A stretch of DNA of 64,000 nucleotides, from NCBI RefSeq assembly GCF_040436345.1, contig NC_133225.1:26082040-26146039 (forward strand), written 5' to 3'. Position numbers and translations under genes: made by a program. The notes below the pieces were generated by a model that did not search any database, was not told the origin of the DNA, and saw nothing but the letters and a program-made list of their open reading frames with translations. Source of the DNA: Pagrus major. Its lineage: Eukaryota; Chordata; Actinopteri; Spariformes; Sparidae. Below, piece after piece: positions 12,301-24,434 of the stretch (positions are counted from its first letter, which is position 1; the number at the start of each line of letters is the position of its first letter).

Positions 12301-13290
12301 GTTTCTGGTCTCCTTCAATACAGCATGATGTTCATTTTGTAAATTGCGGTCCCGATTACAGTTAAATCAGGAAAGACTAGTGAATGAAGTAAAAAAAATG
12401 TTTATTACAGCAGAGAATACGTAATAATGAGTCTCGTCAGAAGTCTGTGGCACTTAGACTCTACAGGAAGATTTCGTGATTCAAGGGCGTCTGCCCTGAG
12501 CAGCAGCAAGAAGAATCCCCCCATGGAGCCCAGACACTGTGGTGGTGGTGGTTGATGAATCTTCTGAGACAAGTGGACTGATGAATCTGGTGAAACTGCA
12601 ACAACTAGGCAGTCATGGAGGTGGAGGACGCGTGATAAACAGCAGCATGAATGAACTAGCGGCTGGAGACAATCGTATTTAAAAAGACAGCAGCAAGATG
12701 ATAGGCTAACAGTGAAGGTGTGTCACTGTAATATTAGATGGTTGTGCCCGGCTGATGTGAGCAGCTGATATGAATTGACGGCCCCTAGATGATGACAATC
12801 TTGAGTGAGCATGAGTGAGAGGAGTGAATGAAAGGATGGTATGAGAAATAAACTAAGGACTGAGCACGCGAAAGAGTAGTTGTCCCGTCTCAGAACCAGC
12901 AGCTTTTGAATCACAAGGCAACCAGTCCTTAATCATACCCTGCCTTCTCAATTATTTTAATGAAGCTCGAGCGAAATTTCAATCAGATCTTATCAGGATG
13001 TTCTTCACAGCTCCACCCTCTCATCTAAATTTTGGTCACTTCTGGCGCTGAAAACCTAAAATGGCAACGTAGTGTGCTGCCAAACTGTAGGCCTCAAAAT
13101 GACACACAGCACACTTATGAAGTAAAAGAGAGCAGAGGCACGCCATCAGCTCCAGTCATCAGTCTGCATCACCACAACTCCACACAAGGTTTCTTTTTTT
13201 CTATCAACTATTATCTTTGTGCGTGTGTTCATCGCTCTTTGGTTGTTTGCAGAAGTGGCCAGTAGAAGTAATCACATTGTGAGTGCCTGA
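9390..13290. other. Unannotated interval with a C-rich tract
   Basis: About 9990-10270 is C-rich and pyrimidine-biased. About 10270-11243 has long purine or T runs and ends with a donor-like CAG|GTAATT at 11243/11244, so an alternative untranslated exon is possible but unsupported. A teleost repeat occupies 12105-12380. No protein-coding exon is recognised. Confidence 0.4.
12105..12380 (+). repeat. Interspersed repeat, copy A
   Basis: The segment around 12235-12365 ('ctggatctattacatcagtaaacag', 'tttatggtctcaaacactag', 'tacagcatgatgttcattttg') is closely matched in reverse complement at about 33080-33205. The pair therefore belongs to one dispersed family in opposite orientations. Confidence 0.65.
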
Positions 13291-13500
13291 AGGCCTATTC
13301 ACACAGGACTAGTATTAGCAGGGGACCTCATGTGATTTTATGACTAATATTATCACATGACCTCTTTTTTAGAAATATGGTAGGTGATATGAGGTGGAAC
13401 TTACAGACATGGCAGAAGATTAAGATCACAGACGTCCTCCACAATTATAACAAATTACTGGACGTCCCCCAGGTGATACTAGTCCTGTGTGAATAGGGCT
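13291..13500. mobile_element. Small MITE with 25-bp terminal inverted repeats
   Basis: The left arm at 13291-13315 and the right arm at 13476-13500 are inverted copies with a single difference (core: CTATTCACACAGGACTAGTA). The total length is 210 bp and no coding capacity exists. The inner sequence also tends to pair. No clear target-site duplication could be fixed by eye. Confidence 0.75.
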
Positions 13501-14986
13501 TAAGTTCGGAAGATTTTACCAGGTCTCTCTCATGATTGTCAGCCCATGACCATGTAGTGTAAACACGCCCTCAGGGACTCTGCTTCCAGATTGCCAGAAT
13601 GCTGTGGTCTTCGGAAAAACTGAGTCATGTGAAGTTGAGTAAATTGTTTGTGTATCTGTACCTGTTTCTTTTTTATGACTTAAAAGGAGGCCAGTGGAGA
13701 GTGAAGCAGTGAGTCAGTGCTTTTGTAAAGATATTTATGAGGCCAATATGACACAGCTGATATGATAGAGTCTAGAGGTCATATAAGTGATAAAAGAGGA
13801 AAGGCAGACATGGTCCAGCAGTTCTTTGTGTGTATGTGTCTGTGGGGATCAGAGTGTGAGAAACACAACACAGAGAGAGATATACTTGTGTCGTTAAGGC
13901 TTCGATTTCATCTTATGATCTTTGTTGCGTGCCATCGCCTCCCGCTCGATCACCCGTTTGTGTCCCTGCTTCACTTTACTGTGAGCCACTGTATCTAATG
14001 AAACGGAAAATAAGCTTTCATGAGCGTGCACTGTATAATGGACGGGGATGTTTCCAAAATCTAAATAAGACAAAGAGGTGGATAGTGGTGGAGGACCACA
14101 TATATTGTTTTTGTCACCTTTACACCTTTTGGCGCCTCAACTGCAGACACACACCTCAATTACTGTGCTATTTCTGAAGCGCTACCTGTCAGTGACACTG
14201 AGCTCAAACCATCTGGGATTAATTAGTGATTTAACAAACACACACGTCCCCACACACACATGCACGCACATACAGCGCATACATGCACCTTCATCTCTGT
14301 CTTTCTGTGTGAAACATACACAATCACATCACAAATTAATAAAGACATGCCAACACGTTTCATATCTTCACCCACTTATTTACTCTTGTTTACTCCTACA
14401 TAACAAGCACACACACACGTACACACAATCTCCCATCAGATACAGGATGTGAAAAGCTTCCAGAACAGCATGCTGCCAATAAACACCCCTCCTTCTCTGC
14501 TGTAATTACCTCACCCTTCATTTCACACCTTGTATATGCACCTCATACCTCCGCGTGTCACGGTGTCACTGCTCCGCCTCAGCACAAGGCGATACCTGTC
14601 CGCACTAATGGGAAATGTGATCTTGCATTTAGTTTGTAGTCTTTTTCCAAACAGATGGGAAAAAATGCGATCAAAATTTGTTTCTGTCGCTGCACATAAA
14701 CTGGTTTGTAGACGTGTCAAAGGTTTTTAAAATAAATAATAATAAACTTTACTGTCTGAATTTGAGCTCATGTTCTGCGTGTTCAGATTGACATTTTTTT
14801 TGTTTCAAATTTTGCAAAGCAGCGTTTTGTTAGCAAAATCTGCGGCTGGCGAGGACAAGCTCTAACTCCTGTCAGCTTGTGTCGGGGCGCGTGGGCTTGT
14901 GCTGCGCACTGCTGACTTTGATAGAAATAAAGCCGCCGACAGGTTTTAAAAGACAAGCTGTCGACAGTCATAACCTTGGTTGTTTG

Positions 14987-15042
<56 letters not shown>

Positions 15043-16966
15043 ATATGTTTACACGAGTGTGTTATGGGGGTGTGATGAGGTTACAAACTACAGACAGGTT
15101 AAATATGCTGAGGTAAGGGAAAGAATGAAGGAGGAGAGGAGGAGAATGGAGCAGGATATGTATAAAAAAGATTTGCATGTATATTAAGAATATTTATCAC
15201 TTATGTGATAAAACATATACAAAAACACAGTATAGACACACAAGAAGGTTAATTAGACTTGAAGTATTAGAGAGTTCAAACAAGAAGGATTCATTCAGTG
15301 AGCTTGTGTGGGTGTGTGTTTGGGAGGATGCGAGAGAGAAAATTTACATTTCTGCATTAGCTCTTTGATTGTGTGTATGTGTGTGTGTGTGTATGGGCAT
15401 TGTTTATTCTATCGGCAGCTGATGCTTGTTTTATCCAGCCACCTCGGTAGTGGCAACTCATTAGCATAGTGATAATGAGATATAGAAAAGGTTGCCAGTG
15501 TCAGCACACCAAGTTTTTCACACAGTCAAACCAGCAAGTTTGGATGTTCAGAGAAACTGTGTGCGCGCCCACGTGTGCATGCACATCTTTGATCTGATGG
15601 ATTTTTATCCACCACGCACTGCAAAAATACAAAAACTGAGAATCTTAAAGAGTAACTTGACACCAAGCTGCGTAGTTCTGCTTCACTGACCTGTCTTTGT
15701 TCAGAGAGCCTTGAACGGTCAGAACAAAGAGGGTTTGAGCTCCAAATTTCAGTTCTCATGTAAAGCCAGTCTCTGTGTAACTTGATGTAACTGAGCTCTG
15801 CTAGACAGCACTGAAACTGGTTAGTCAAAGAACGCCTAGACTTTGTGTTGTGCTTTAAGGAAGGATGGGCAGGAAGTCTGCATCTTCCTCTGTGATGTCA
15901 TTTCCTGTCTCCTTTAGAATATAATAGAGTGGTGTAGCAATGACTAAAGATGATTTTTGTAGGCTAACTCAACGTTAACATCACCCTGGTTCCCTGAACA
16001 ATAAGCTTGGATTTTGGAATATTGCCGAAAATAAGCTCTGTGGCAAACACAAGTTTATGATACTTGGGTTTTGTTCAGCGAGATGATCTTCACAGATGAA
16101 CACCACTTTGATTTTTGAAGTGTAAATTAAATTGCTAATAGTTAGACTACAAACAGACTACAGTGTGGTTGCATGACTTGAATGTCACCACCACTAAGCG
16201 TCTTACTACACAGTTACCATACATGTTTTCTATAAATTGATCAATCTACAAGTTGTAAAGTTAGAGAAAGAATAATTTGTGACTAAAGTCTGCCTGTAAA
16301 GACGGATTAGTGAGTAGCTAAGTCTCCGTGTTCGGTGTGATGACGTTTAATGTCCGTGTCAACCTCTGTAGTCTCATTTAGCCACTTGTTAGAAAGCACA
16401 GCATGTCATAAACATCTTAATCCTGTGGTAACCTCAGACCTTATTTCGGGCATTTCAACGAAAACTTATCCAATAAACCCACTGACTTTGTCATGGATAC
16501 CATTTCCATCCTGGGAAAAAAATATTGCATACTCGTGACTAATACAGAGGCCTGCCAAACTCTCCCCAGCACGCTATAAAAGATCAACAAGTTAATTTAG
16601 CACAACAGCTAGCTAGCTACCTTGTTTGCCAAATGCACTATTTATATCATGTGACCAATTTAGCATCATTTTTTTTTTTACATCCTCTTGTTACATTTCT
16701 GAGTAGCATTTAAATGAGTCACAACACCAGCATGCTCACAGATGGGACATATTAACATGAATTTGCTAAATTTGTGCAGAGTTCTGAACTTAACAGAACA
16801 AACAACTTAAATCTGGACATGAATCTTAAGAATGAAGGACACAACTATCAGGGGCAGGTAGTGTAGCTTTAGCAAATAATGCTACACTACCGTATGTATA
16901 TGGCAGATAGAATCACTGTACAAACCCTGTTACATCTAACTTATATCTATCTGTCTTTTCTTCCAG
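13501..16966. other. Unannotated interval upstream of the tmem125 leader exon
   Basis: It contains the (TG)n run at 14991-15038. A segment from about 15960 to 16560 ('gaacaataagcttggattttggaatattg', 'aaagtctgcctgtaaagacggatta', 'catttagccacttgttag') resembles a long dispersed percomorph repeat. No coding exon is visible. If tmem125 begins at 2.4 kb this is the end of its first intron. Confidence 0.4.
14991..15038 (+). repeat. (TG)n microsatellite
   Basis: This is a perfect TG run of 24 units. It accounts for the Cys-Val repeat frames found there. Confidence 0.95.
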
Positions 16967-17303
16967 ACTAGAACTTCTGTGGATGTTTGGATTCTTTGCT
17001 TTGGATGTTGAAGCTATAAAGAAGATCCAGTTCATGAGAGCTTAATCATTTGGGACCACAAGACCAAGACATCATCAGTTTAGAACAAGAGAAAGGTGGA
17101 AAACTACAATACACTGAGCTCAGTCAAGTACATTTGGTGTATTACATCCGTTTCTTTTGTATCATTGCCACCAGCTTTCTGCTGGTGCTGACACTCTCAC
17201 AGTAACTGTTGGTGAGTGAGATAAGGACGTAAAGGATTATCACGTGGATTCTGTCTTCTCTGGGGGTGGCGACCTTATTCCAAAGGGTGGCAGTGGTATC
17301 AGG
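16967..17303 (+). promoter_or_regulatory. tmem125 5' untranslated leader with upstream ORFs
   Basis: A long pyrimidine tract ending in TTTTCTTCCAG at 16966 is a strong 3' splice site, so transcription enters from an upstream exon. The leader contains a 20-codon upstream ORF (16983-17045, ATG to TAA). It also has a very short one starting at 17006, in a different frame. An in-frame stop at 17217-17219 lies upstream of the coding start, and no ATG occurs in that frame before 17304. The main ORF could therefore be translated only after leaky scanning or reinitiation. Confidence 0.55.
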
Positions 17304-18002
17304 ATGCCTGAACTGGACAACTTTGCCCCCCTGGGGGCTCCCAGAGGCTCTGAGCCTGCCCTGAATAGTCCAGCAGACCCACTTCGGATCCAGCACGGCA
17401 TCCTGGAGGAGCAGGTGGAGCTGTGGTGGTTCAGAGATCCTGGGAAGTCTCTGCTTTGCTACTGCGTGGCTGTTCTTCTAATCCTGGGATGCGGACTTGG
17501 CGGCGTCGGCCTTCTATCCACCACCACCAGCGTGTCAAGCGAATGGCGGCTGGGTGTAGGCACGGCCCTCTGCCTGCTGGCTCTGGGAGTCCTGCTCAAA
17601 CAACTGCTCAGCTCGGCTGTGCAGGACATGAATTGCATTCGAAGCCGGCAGCGGATCAACATGCTAAAGAGTGGCGGTTTATCGGACCTCCTTGTGGTTT
17701 TGATTACTGGCTTGTCACTGTTGATCTGTGGAGGGGTCCTACTACATCTGGCCCTGGTTAACCACATGCCAAAGCCCGGTCAAGCCCTTAATGATATGTA
17801 CATCTCTGGAGTGGTTTTGCTGGCTGGAGGGGGGGCAGCTGTTGTGGGTGTTGGAATATACTCTGTTGTTGTGCTCCTGCTTGAAAGGACAAGGCACGGA
17901 CGAAGGCTGTTGGACCGGGTTTTGAATATCTTCACTGTTTCCGGACACATGGACCGTCAGGCTCGCAGAGAGACCACCTCCAGTCTGGCTAATCTCATAT
18001 GA
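17304..18002 (+). CDS. tmem125: Transmembrane protein 125 (TMEM125)
   Basis: The 232-residue, single-exon CDS starts at the first ATG after an in-frame stop, in a good context (AGG ATG). An open frame runs back to a GTG at 17244 but has no ATG there, so the shorter start is preferred. I recognise the vertebrate TMEM125 signature: LEEQVELWW near residue 34-42, LLSTTTS and SEWRLG around 70-83, KQLLSSAVQDMNCIR at 99-113, and the C-terminal RRETTSSLANLI, close to the mammalian ending. Hydropathy by eye gives four membrane spans at about 50-73, 82-104, 126-152 and 167-193, with a Pro/Gly-rich N-terminus and a basic C-terminal tail, both probably cytosolic. Mammalian TMEM125 is about 219 residues; this one has a longer N-terminus. 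The molecular function is not established in the family. It converges with the AP-1 mu gene. Confidence 0.95.
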   Translation: MPELDNFAPLGAPRGSEPALNSPADPLRIQHGILEEQVELWWFRDPGKSLLCYCVAVLLILGCGLGGVGLLSTTTSVSSEWRLGVGTALCLLALGVLLKQLLSSAVQDMNCIRSRQRINMLKSGGLSDLLVVLITGLSLLICGGVLLHLALVNHMPKPGQALNDMYISGVVLLAGGGAAVVGVGIYSVVVLLLERTRHGRRLLDRVLNIFTVSGHMDRQARRETTSSLANLI

Positions 18003-18100
18003 GATGTAAGACTCTCTAACATTTAGCCTCAACTAAATTAGAACGGGCTTTATACCCAAATATTACAATAAATCTGATTAGACAGGATTCATCCCTTCCA
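18003..18100 (+). terminator. tmem125 proximal polyadenylation signal candidate
   Basis: A canonical AATAAA is at 18067-18072, 65 bases after the stop codon. It would give a very short 3' UTR. A weaker ATTAAA occurs near 18690, so a longer 3' UTR is also possible. Confidence 0.45.
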
Positions 18101-19859
18101 TGCTTCAGCTCTGTCGCCAGCTGATTAAACTATATGCGGTAAAATGAGTTGAACTTGTAATATCTGCTTGGTGAAGATGTTAGCAATAAGCAATCAAATC
18201 TCAGACACAGGTTGAACGTCCCAGTTCAGATTTTTTTCCTTGTGACCAGGCACAAATTGCTCTGGCATATCATTCACAGTACAAATGAGTGGTATTTGAA
18301 AGTTTAATCAGCATTTAATTAATGTTCTGTAACTTTTACTCCATTCACACAGGACAGATGCCAAAATGCTCGTGCCTGAGGCAGTTTGGCAGAGACAGTA
18401 AGCAGAGCACCAACAAAAAAGCATGGAAAAGAAGTAAAAACAAAACTTGACTCAAGTGGTATTTAGGGAGATCCGGTGGAATGAAAAGCACACATAGTAG
18501 CTGAAACACATCTAAAACTAAAGGGAGAAGTGTTGGTTCACAAACAGAAGGGAGGTCTTTTGATGTTATTGTCACTGGACAGGTGCAGCTGTCTGGATTC
18601 GAACACAAAGGCCTGTGGTGTAAGCACAGCTTAAAATGAAATGACTCATTTCATTTGTATATAAAGCTCTTCTCCACATGATATTTAAAATTAAAGTTGT
18701 AAAGGAATTATGCCTGCACAGATGAAGAGACAGAAACCCATCTTGTTGTCACAAGGGTCGTATATAAATTGGTCTTTCACATATTTAAGATAATGTATTT
18801 TGTCAAGGTGTCCTTGGGACACACATCAGACCACCACTGTAAGATACATGGATAAGAGAACCAGCTGAAAGGCAACAATTGAAATGGACGATACATAATG
18901 ACTGATAGAAGAGAACATACAGCATACACCGAACATCTTTTTAATTTGTTTTTGTTCAACGCACCACCCTCAATCTGTCTGCGTTCACATGAAGAGACAA
19001 ACTGGGTCAACGGGTGAAACTCCGGCTAATTTAAATGACTTCTTCTGATCCCATTTAATAATTTGACATAATACATGCAGTGGGACTGTGGTGTTTGTGA
19101 CAGACCCTGTCAGAACCTCACTGTAACATTTGTCTGTGTATGATACAAGACAACATGATTGTTGGAGAATTATATCACAGCACTTCAGAATGTATAAATT
19201 ATTTGTGTTTTTGCGCATCAACGCATTGTCTTAACTGTTAATCCTGCAGCACTTTGTTTCCCTTAAACCTGCTTTAATTTATATTTTTATATTAACATTG
19301 ATACAAATTACTCTGTGTAATGTAAAATGGTCATCCATTGTGCTGAAATCATGAAACACCAATCGCCTCAGCTCTGTTGATCTCATTAGCCTCTTGGCTT
19401 ATTGTTCTATCATTTGTTTGAACATTTCAGCCATAAAGCTCTGATAAACCCCACTGTACACCACCTAGGCTACCTACAACCAACATGCATACAATGTGGC
19501 TGATAAGCTACCTAGCATCCTGATAGCTAATGATCCAGATTTCCCTCAAGGAGTTGGTGGGTACCAAATCAGAGCTGAAGAGACAATAAACAGCTACTGG
19601 ACTTCATCAGAAACAGAACTCTATATAAATGCCAGTGTGTCTGCTTCGTTGGTCGACGTCCATCAAGGCTATTTCATGACATCTAGTCTGCTCCCAGAGC
19701 AGTGGACAGACATGTCACTAACTCTTGTTATTTCAAAAAGAGGTGTTTTTCCGACAAGTTGCAGATACCCGAACTGCAGTGGACACAAGCCAGCAGTGAA
19801 CAGTCATAAATCAAAGAAAACAAATAAATGTATTTCCCAAAGCGTTTAACTATTTCTTT

Positions 19860-20060
19860 CAACTAAATGTTTCTTTATGTTGCAACTTTACGTCTGTTTA
19901 GGTTAAATTCTCTTTTTCTCTTGTCACAATGCTGTGCTTATGGTCTGGTTAGGTTTAGGCACAAAAACCACTTGGTTAGGGTTAGGAAAACATCATTGTT
20001 TGGCTTAAAATATATTTTGGTCACCTTCCTGACCTTCCTGTGAAAATTTGCTGGTTTTGG
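19860..20060 (+). repeat. Interspersed repeat ('TCTGGTTAGGTTTAGGCACAA')
   Basis: It shares with 58235-58420 the same ordered blocks: 'tctttatgttgcaact', 'ctggttaggttt(a/g)ggcacaaaaa', and 'cacttg..tagggttaggaaaa'. A reverse-strand remnant is near 48700-48790. The family is dispersed and non-coding. Confidence 0.7.
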
Positions 20061-21156
20061 TGGCAACAAAATGGCTTAAAATGTCCCTAAATATCCTTCA
20101 AAGTATTCAGTGGTGTGACTTGGCTGTTTGCCAACCTCGTCAGCATGTAATAACACCACCTCCACCTCTTGGAGTATTCTGGGACAGGTTACATTAATGA
20201 CATCAAACAATCTTAATGAACATCTGAAAATGCTTAAGATTACATGACAGTGCTGAAGTTGTGTGTCAGCTTGATCTAATGCCCCTTGGTGACTAATAGT
20301 TGATTAGTGCAGCTTTAAGCTAGCTAGCAAAAGAGCAAGATGAAGGTTTTATTGCACTGTAGCCATGGCAAAGTTTGGACAGTGTTATATTTTAACCAAT
20401 TTTGTTCACATTTGGCACACATTCACAGAAGATGGTTACCTGAGCCAAACTCTGAGGTTGAATCAGCAGCACATTGACTCTGAGTTAGGTTATATTGGTA
20501 GCATATTTTTTAATGAAAGTATCTTCCCTGCAGCACTTTAGTGAAAGAAAGAAGGGTGGACGTTATTTGATTTTTATAAATCTGATCTATTTAAGGATCA
20601 TGTTGAATAAGCCCAGTTATCTCTCTGATTATGACTCATGACTTACAAACAGTGTGGCTTTAATTTTAGAGTGAGGCTGACAATTGTGGTCCGAGCACTT
20701 GTGATTTATTGGATGCATTATTGTCTCAGATAACAGCTCGTTATCATCCCTCGCAAAGCAGAAAAGGAGAAATAACTGTTAGGGGAAGAAACTCAGTGAA
20801 ATTAAATCCATTATATCAGAGTTGCCTGTGATAGAATTTCACTGCACTTGCAAAAGATTGAACTAGATTGTCAATATGCTTCATCATCTTTAGGTAATAA
20901 TACCTGACCCTGGAGTACAATATGCTGTTATTGCTGCATTATTATTAAGTCTCATTTGATTCCAGGAGTTCTAAAACATTCACTTCAAAGCAAAAATGTC
21001 CCTTTCTGTTAGAGAAAACCCTTTCAAGAAAAACTGCATAGTGGCATATGAAAGTTGTTTTTTTGTTTGTAAAATGTGTCCAAAGCCTTTGAGAGTCATT
21101 CCTCACGTTGCCCTGCGGAAGAACCTCAGAAAAAGGTCCTGCATTGTGTCTCGATG

Positions 21157-21159
21157 GTG

Positions 21160-21222
<63 letters not shown>

Positions 21223-21243
21223 GCGCGTGTGTGTGTGTGTGTT
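21157..21243 (+). repeat. (TG)n microsatellite
   Basis: This is an interrupted TG run with a few CG steps (gcgtgtgcgcg), about 87 bases long. It produces the Cys-Val frames seen there. Confidence 0.95.
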
Positions 21244-23180
21244 TGTCAGTGACGCCTCTTTATCTTTCTGCACATACCCACAGCCTATTGCCTTGAGACA
21301 AAAGGGGTCACACAGTTAAACATTGTTGGAGTGATGACGGACAGCAAACTGAAGGCACAATGCACAAGGCAGCGGTCTGCAGGGGCTGGTATAGACTAGC
21401 ACCACTCTCTCTAACAAACACACATACACACACACAGGAAAAAAAACAAGGTTCACGCTGCATTTTTACAACACCCGCAGAAATCCTGTAATCCTTACTT
21501 ACATGAATCTTTCTTTTGACCTACAGTATAAAGGCGCAGTGTCAGGTTGTGTTTTCATGCATGACAGCAAGAAGAGGTGAGCAGACAGAAGAGAGAGGCA
21601 GGTCTGATACTGAGGAGAGAGGAGTGTGTGGGAGGAGAGGATTTCAGAGCTTTTCTGTCGGGCCGAGACAGGGAAAAGATTGGAACACAAACAATTCAAA
21701 CCAGACAAAATGCCTTCTGCTAGAACTTATTGTGAGCCCAAATGAAAATAAACTATATTTTTCCCAAATGAAAGTATATTTTTAGTATAAGAAGTATGTT
21801 CAAAATGTGTACAAATATATTTGTACCGTAGGCTATGCAACATACCTGTGATAGACTTTAAAACTGAACTTTGACTTTTCTAATGTGCATAGTTTGGCTC
21901 GCATTTATCAGCTGTAGGTGTAGTCTTAGTTAATTATTAAACATAAATTCAATTGATCTGTTTAAAGTGAGCTTGACTGAAATGATCCTGTTTGAGTTAT
22001 CTACTGCTTAGCTCTCATAATGGCGAATTTGAATCACATGTAAGCTTTCAATGCAAGCTAAAGTCAAACAAGCATGATACAAGTAAAACAGAGCAATTTT
22101 GTCAGTGTCTTATGGTCATTAGTGAGCTTTAGAGATGATGGAAGGAGGATTTTGTTATCTCTGGAAACAATCAGGGTTCCCTCCCTCCTTTATGGTAAGC
22201 TGAACAAACTTGCAGCTGGATATAGCTTCATATTTAGCGTACAGACATGAGAGTGGTACCAACATTCCAAGTAAATGGAGATAAAGTTTTAGCTGAAGTT
22301 CAGGAGCAGGACCACACCTCAATCACTCCCCTTCCTGTCATGTGCCTGTATAAATCTCACTACGCTTCATGCCTGTCTGTTCTCGTCTCTCCTGCACCGA
22401 ACATCGGCCCCTGTCGCTCGTAAGAAAACCACATCGCAGTCTCAAGTCATTCAAACTTGGACTCACCCGTGGATTGTCCAACATGGACCTCGTGTCCCTC
22501 AGCCCCTCTGACAAGGACCTCTTCAGCTCAGCTCCAGTCTCCCTTAATCTCAGTCTGCATCAAGGCCCAGAAGACAACGGTAACAGTTGCTCCAGAAACC
22601 CCGCTCCCCACGTCCTCTGGTTCAGAAAACAGGACTCCAGATTACCAGCATCCAACCATCCGGTTAGCGGCATCCATTCCTCCGTAATTCCTCTCTTCAC
22701 TCTCTTCAGCTGTATGCAGACTCTTCTGATCATTCTCCTCACTTTCCAGTTCCACTCAGGGAGGCCACCACCAGAAGAGCGAACAACAAGGTAATTCCTC
22801 CCTCTGCAACTCCTACGCATCTCCACACCGCACTCAGGGCCAACGGTTACACTCACACGCTCCAGTCAGATCTCCCGACGATTCACTTCTGTCCGACTGG
22901 ATGGTGGCGGGCCTCCAGAGAGCATTAAAAGAAAGAGGGATCATCCATCACTGCTCTGGTAACAAAGTAAAACTTTTCCAACTCCTTACAAACTCTTCCA
23001 CACAACAAAGAGTTGTATATCATAAGACCCTCACTCAGGTAGATGCTGCAGGAGTGCACTCATGCGTGATGTCATCATGCTCTCCGTAGCGCCTCCCAGG
23101 TTGCCAGCCCTGCTCCATACTATCCCCCATTCCCTCCAATAACTATTCCGAGTCACACCGAATCAAATGTGATCAATGAC

Positions 23181-23460
23181 ACCGGGGTTACCAGGTCCTC
23201 TTCCCACTACATCCTCTTTGCAACAACCTCCATCTCTCACTATTGGCACGGGGTTGCCAGTTCTTGTCCCCACTACACCCTATTTGCAACAACCTTTATC
23301 CCTCTCTACTGGCACCGGGTTGCCAGTTCCTCTTCCCATGACCTTCTCTGCAACAACCTCAACTGCTGTCTACTGGCATCGGGTTGTCAGTTGCTCTCCC
23401 CTTCGTCTCTCCTCTACAGAAACCTCTCCCACTTCTTACTGCCACTGGGTTGACACCCGC
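23181..23460 (+). repeat. Tandem 66-bp repeat coding a 22-residue Pro/Thr/Leu unit
   Basis: Five starts of a unit containing '(C/G)GGGTT(G/A)CCAG' occur at about 23184, 23250, 23316, 23380 and 23446, spaced 66, 66, 64 and 66 bases. Being 22 codons long, the unit stays in frame across the first three copies and reads like TGLPVPLPTTSSLQQP in the frame starting 23176. The 64-base spacing breaks the frame. It lies in the gag/linker part of the DIRS-like element. Confidence 0.8.
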
Positions 23461-23633
23461 ACCTAGCTGCTCAGAGCTGCCTGTCTCCCAAGTTTTTCTC
23501 TCCACAGCCTACCAGCCATCCTTTGTTGCACCATCTACAATTCCTCCATACCCTCCCTCAACCAAACTTCTCAACCAAGACTGATCGACAGCCAGGAGGG
23601 CATACTCATAACTTCAACTGATCCGGCTGCAGC

Positions 23634-24150
23634 ATGCCTCCTGTGCATTTTCCTGCATGTGTGTTCCTTCTGTGGCTGTGGCCACTCTCGACCTGCCTTT
23701 CTCCACAACCCAACCAACCAATGATTAACCATGTCCGCTTCAATACCCATCAACAACCCAGCACTGAGAAATTCGATCTTTTAAATCTTCTCATTAACAG
23801 CTTTCTCCTTACCTACCTGCTTCACAAACGACAACCGCTCCTGCTTCTAGGTCCCCTGAACTTTGCCATGCACATAAATCCTCAAGGTTGGTCATTTCCT
23901 CACCTGCTGTCACTGGATCTGCCATACCTTCACTTCCAATACAGTTGCCCTCGACAGCTCATCCAAAGCCTCTGGAAACACCTTCTCGCAAACTGGAACA
24001 GCATCACCTTCCTCTTTGAAGAACAGCTGTCTAACCCGCACATCATTCAACACAAATGGTCAAGAAAATTCACTCTGATAATGTCACTGCTGTCAACATC
24101 ATAAGTAAAGGTAGAAGCAACTCTCCTGCAGTCATAGCCTCACATGGATA
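23634..24150 (+). pseudogene. Reverse transcriptase C-terminus and RNase H of the DIRS-like element
   Basis: The frame 23634-24104 contains LLGPLNFAMHINPQGWSF (about 23848-23901). It corresponds to the conserved 'LLGHLNFA...PQGRSF' junction of Ngaro/DIRS reverse transcriptases. After a frame change at about 24070 comes SDNVTAVNIISKGRSNSPAV, typical of their RNase H (the D-N-x-x-x-V-x-x-I segment). The N-terminal RT fingers and the YxDD region are not recognisable. It is a pseudogene. Confidence 0.7.
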
Positions 24151-24434
24151 CTTTCAGAACTTTGGATTGGCTCCTCGTGCAGAGATGGATCCTACCCTGG
24201 TACCTTCAATTTCTACCAAGTCATTAAATGCATGAACCCCACCTCCGCCGAACACATCAGCATCTCCAAGGAAGCCATTCTTAACAGCATCGCCCCAGCA
24301 GTCTCCCCTCTCACTGGAACACTTGGTACTCCTTTCACTCCAACTAGTTGTCATCTCTCTTTAAATGCCTCCAGCACCAGTCGCTTAAACTCCTTGCTGT
24401 CTTCCATCAATTCCTAATCTCTTAGATTAGCTTC

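Larger units (their letters stand above)
18101..22340. other. Intergenic DNA with repeats
   Basis: No gene is visible. It holds an interspersed repeat at about 19480-20060, a (TG)n tract at 21157-21243 and otherwise unassigned AT-rich DNA. The 117-codon frame at 19496-19849 lies at the edge of the repeat and resembles no protein I know. Confidence 0.5.

Noticed and set aside
14879..15187. Cys-Val-repeat and similar Thr-His-repeat frames (also at 20996, 33946, 40220, 40387, 52017)
   Set aside because: They are translations of TG/CA microsatellites.
17244..17303. Upstream extension of the tmem125 frame from GTG
   Set aside because: There is no ATG in frame; the ATG at 17304 has good context and gives the expected family layout.
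18340..18630. Possible MITE with 'CATTCACACAGGACA' end
   Set aside because: The presumed right end pairs too poorly with the left end to call inverted repeats.
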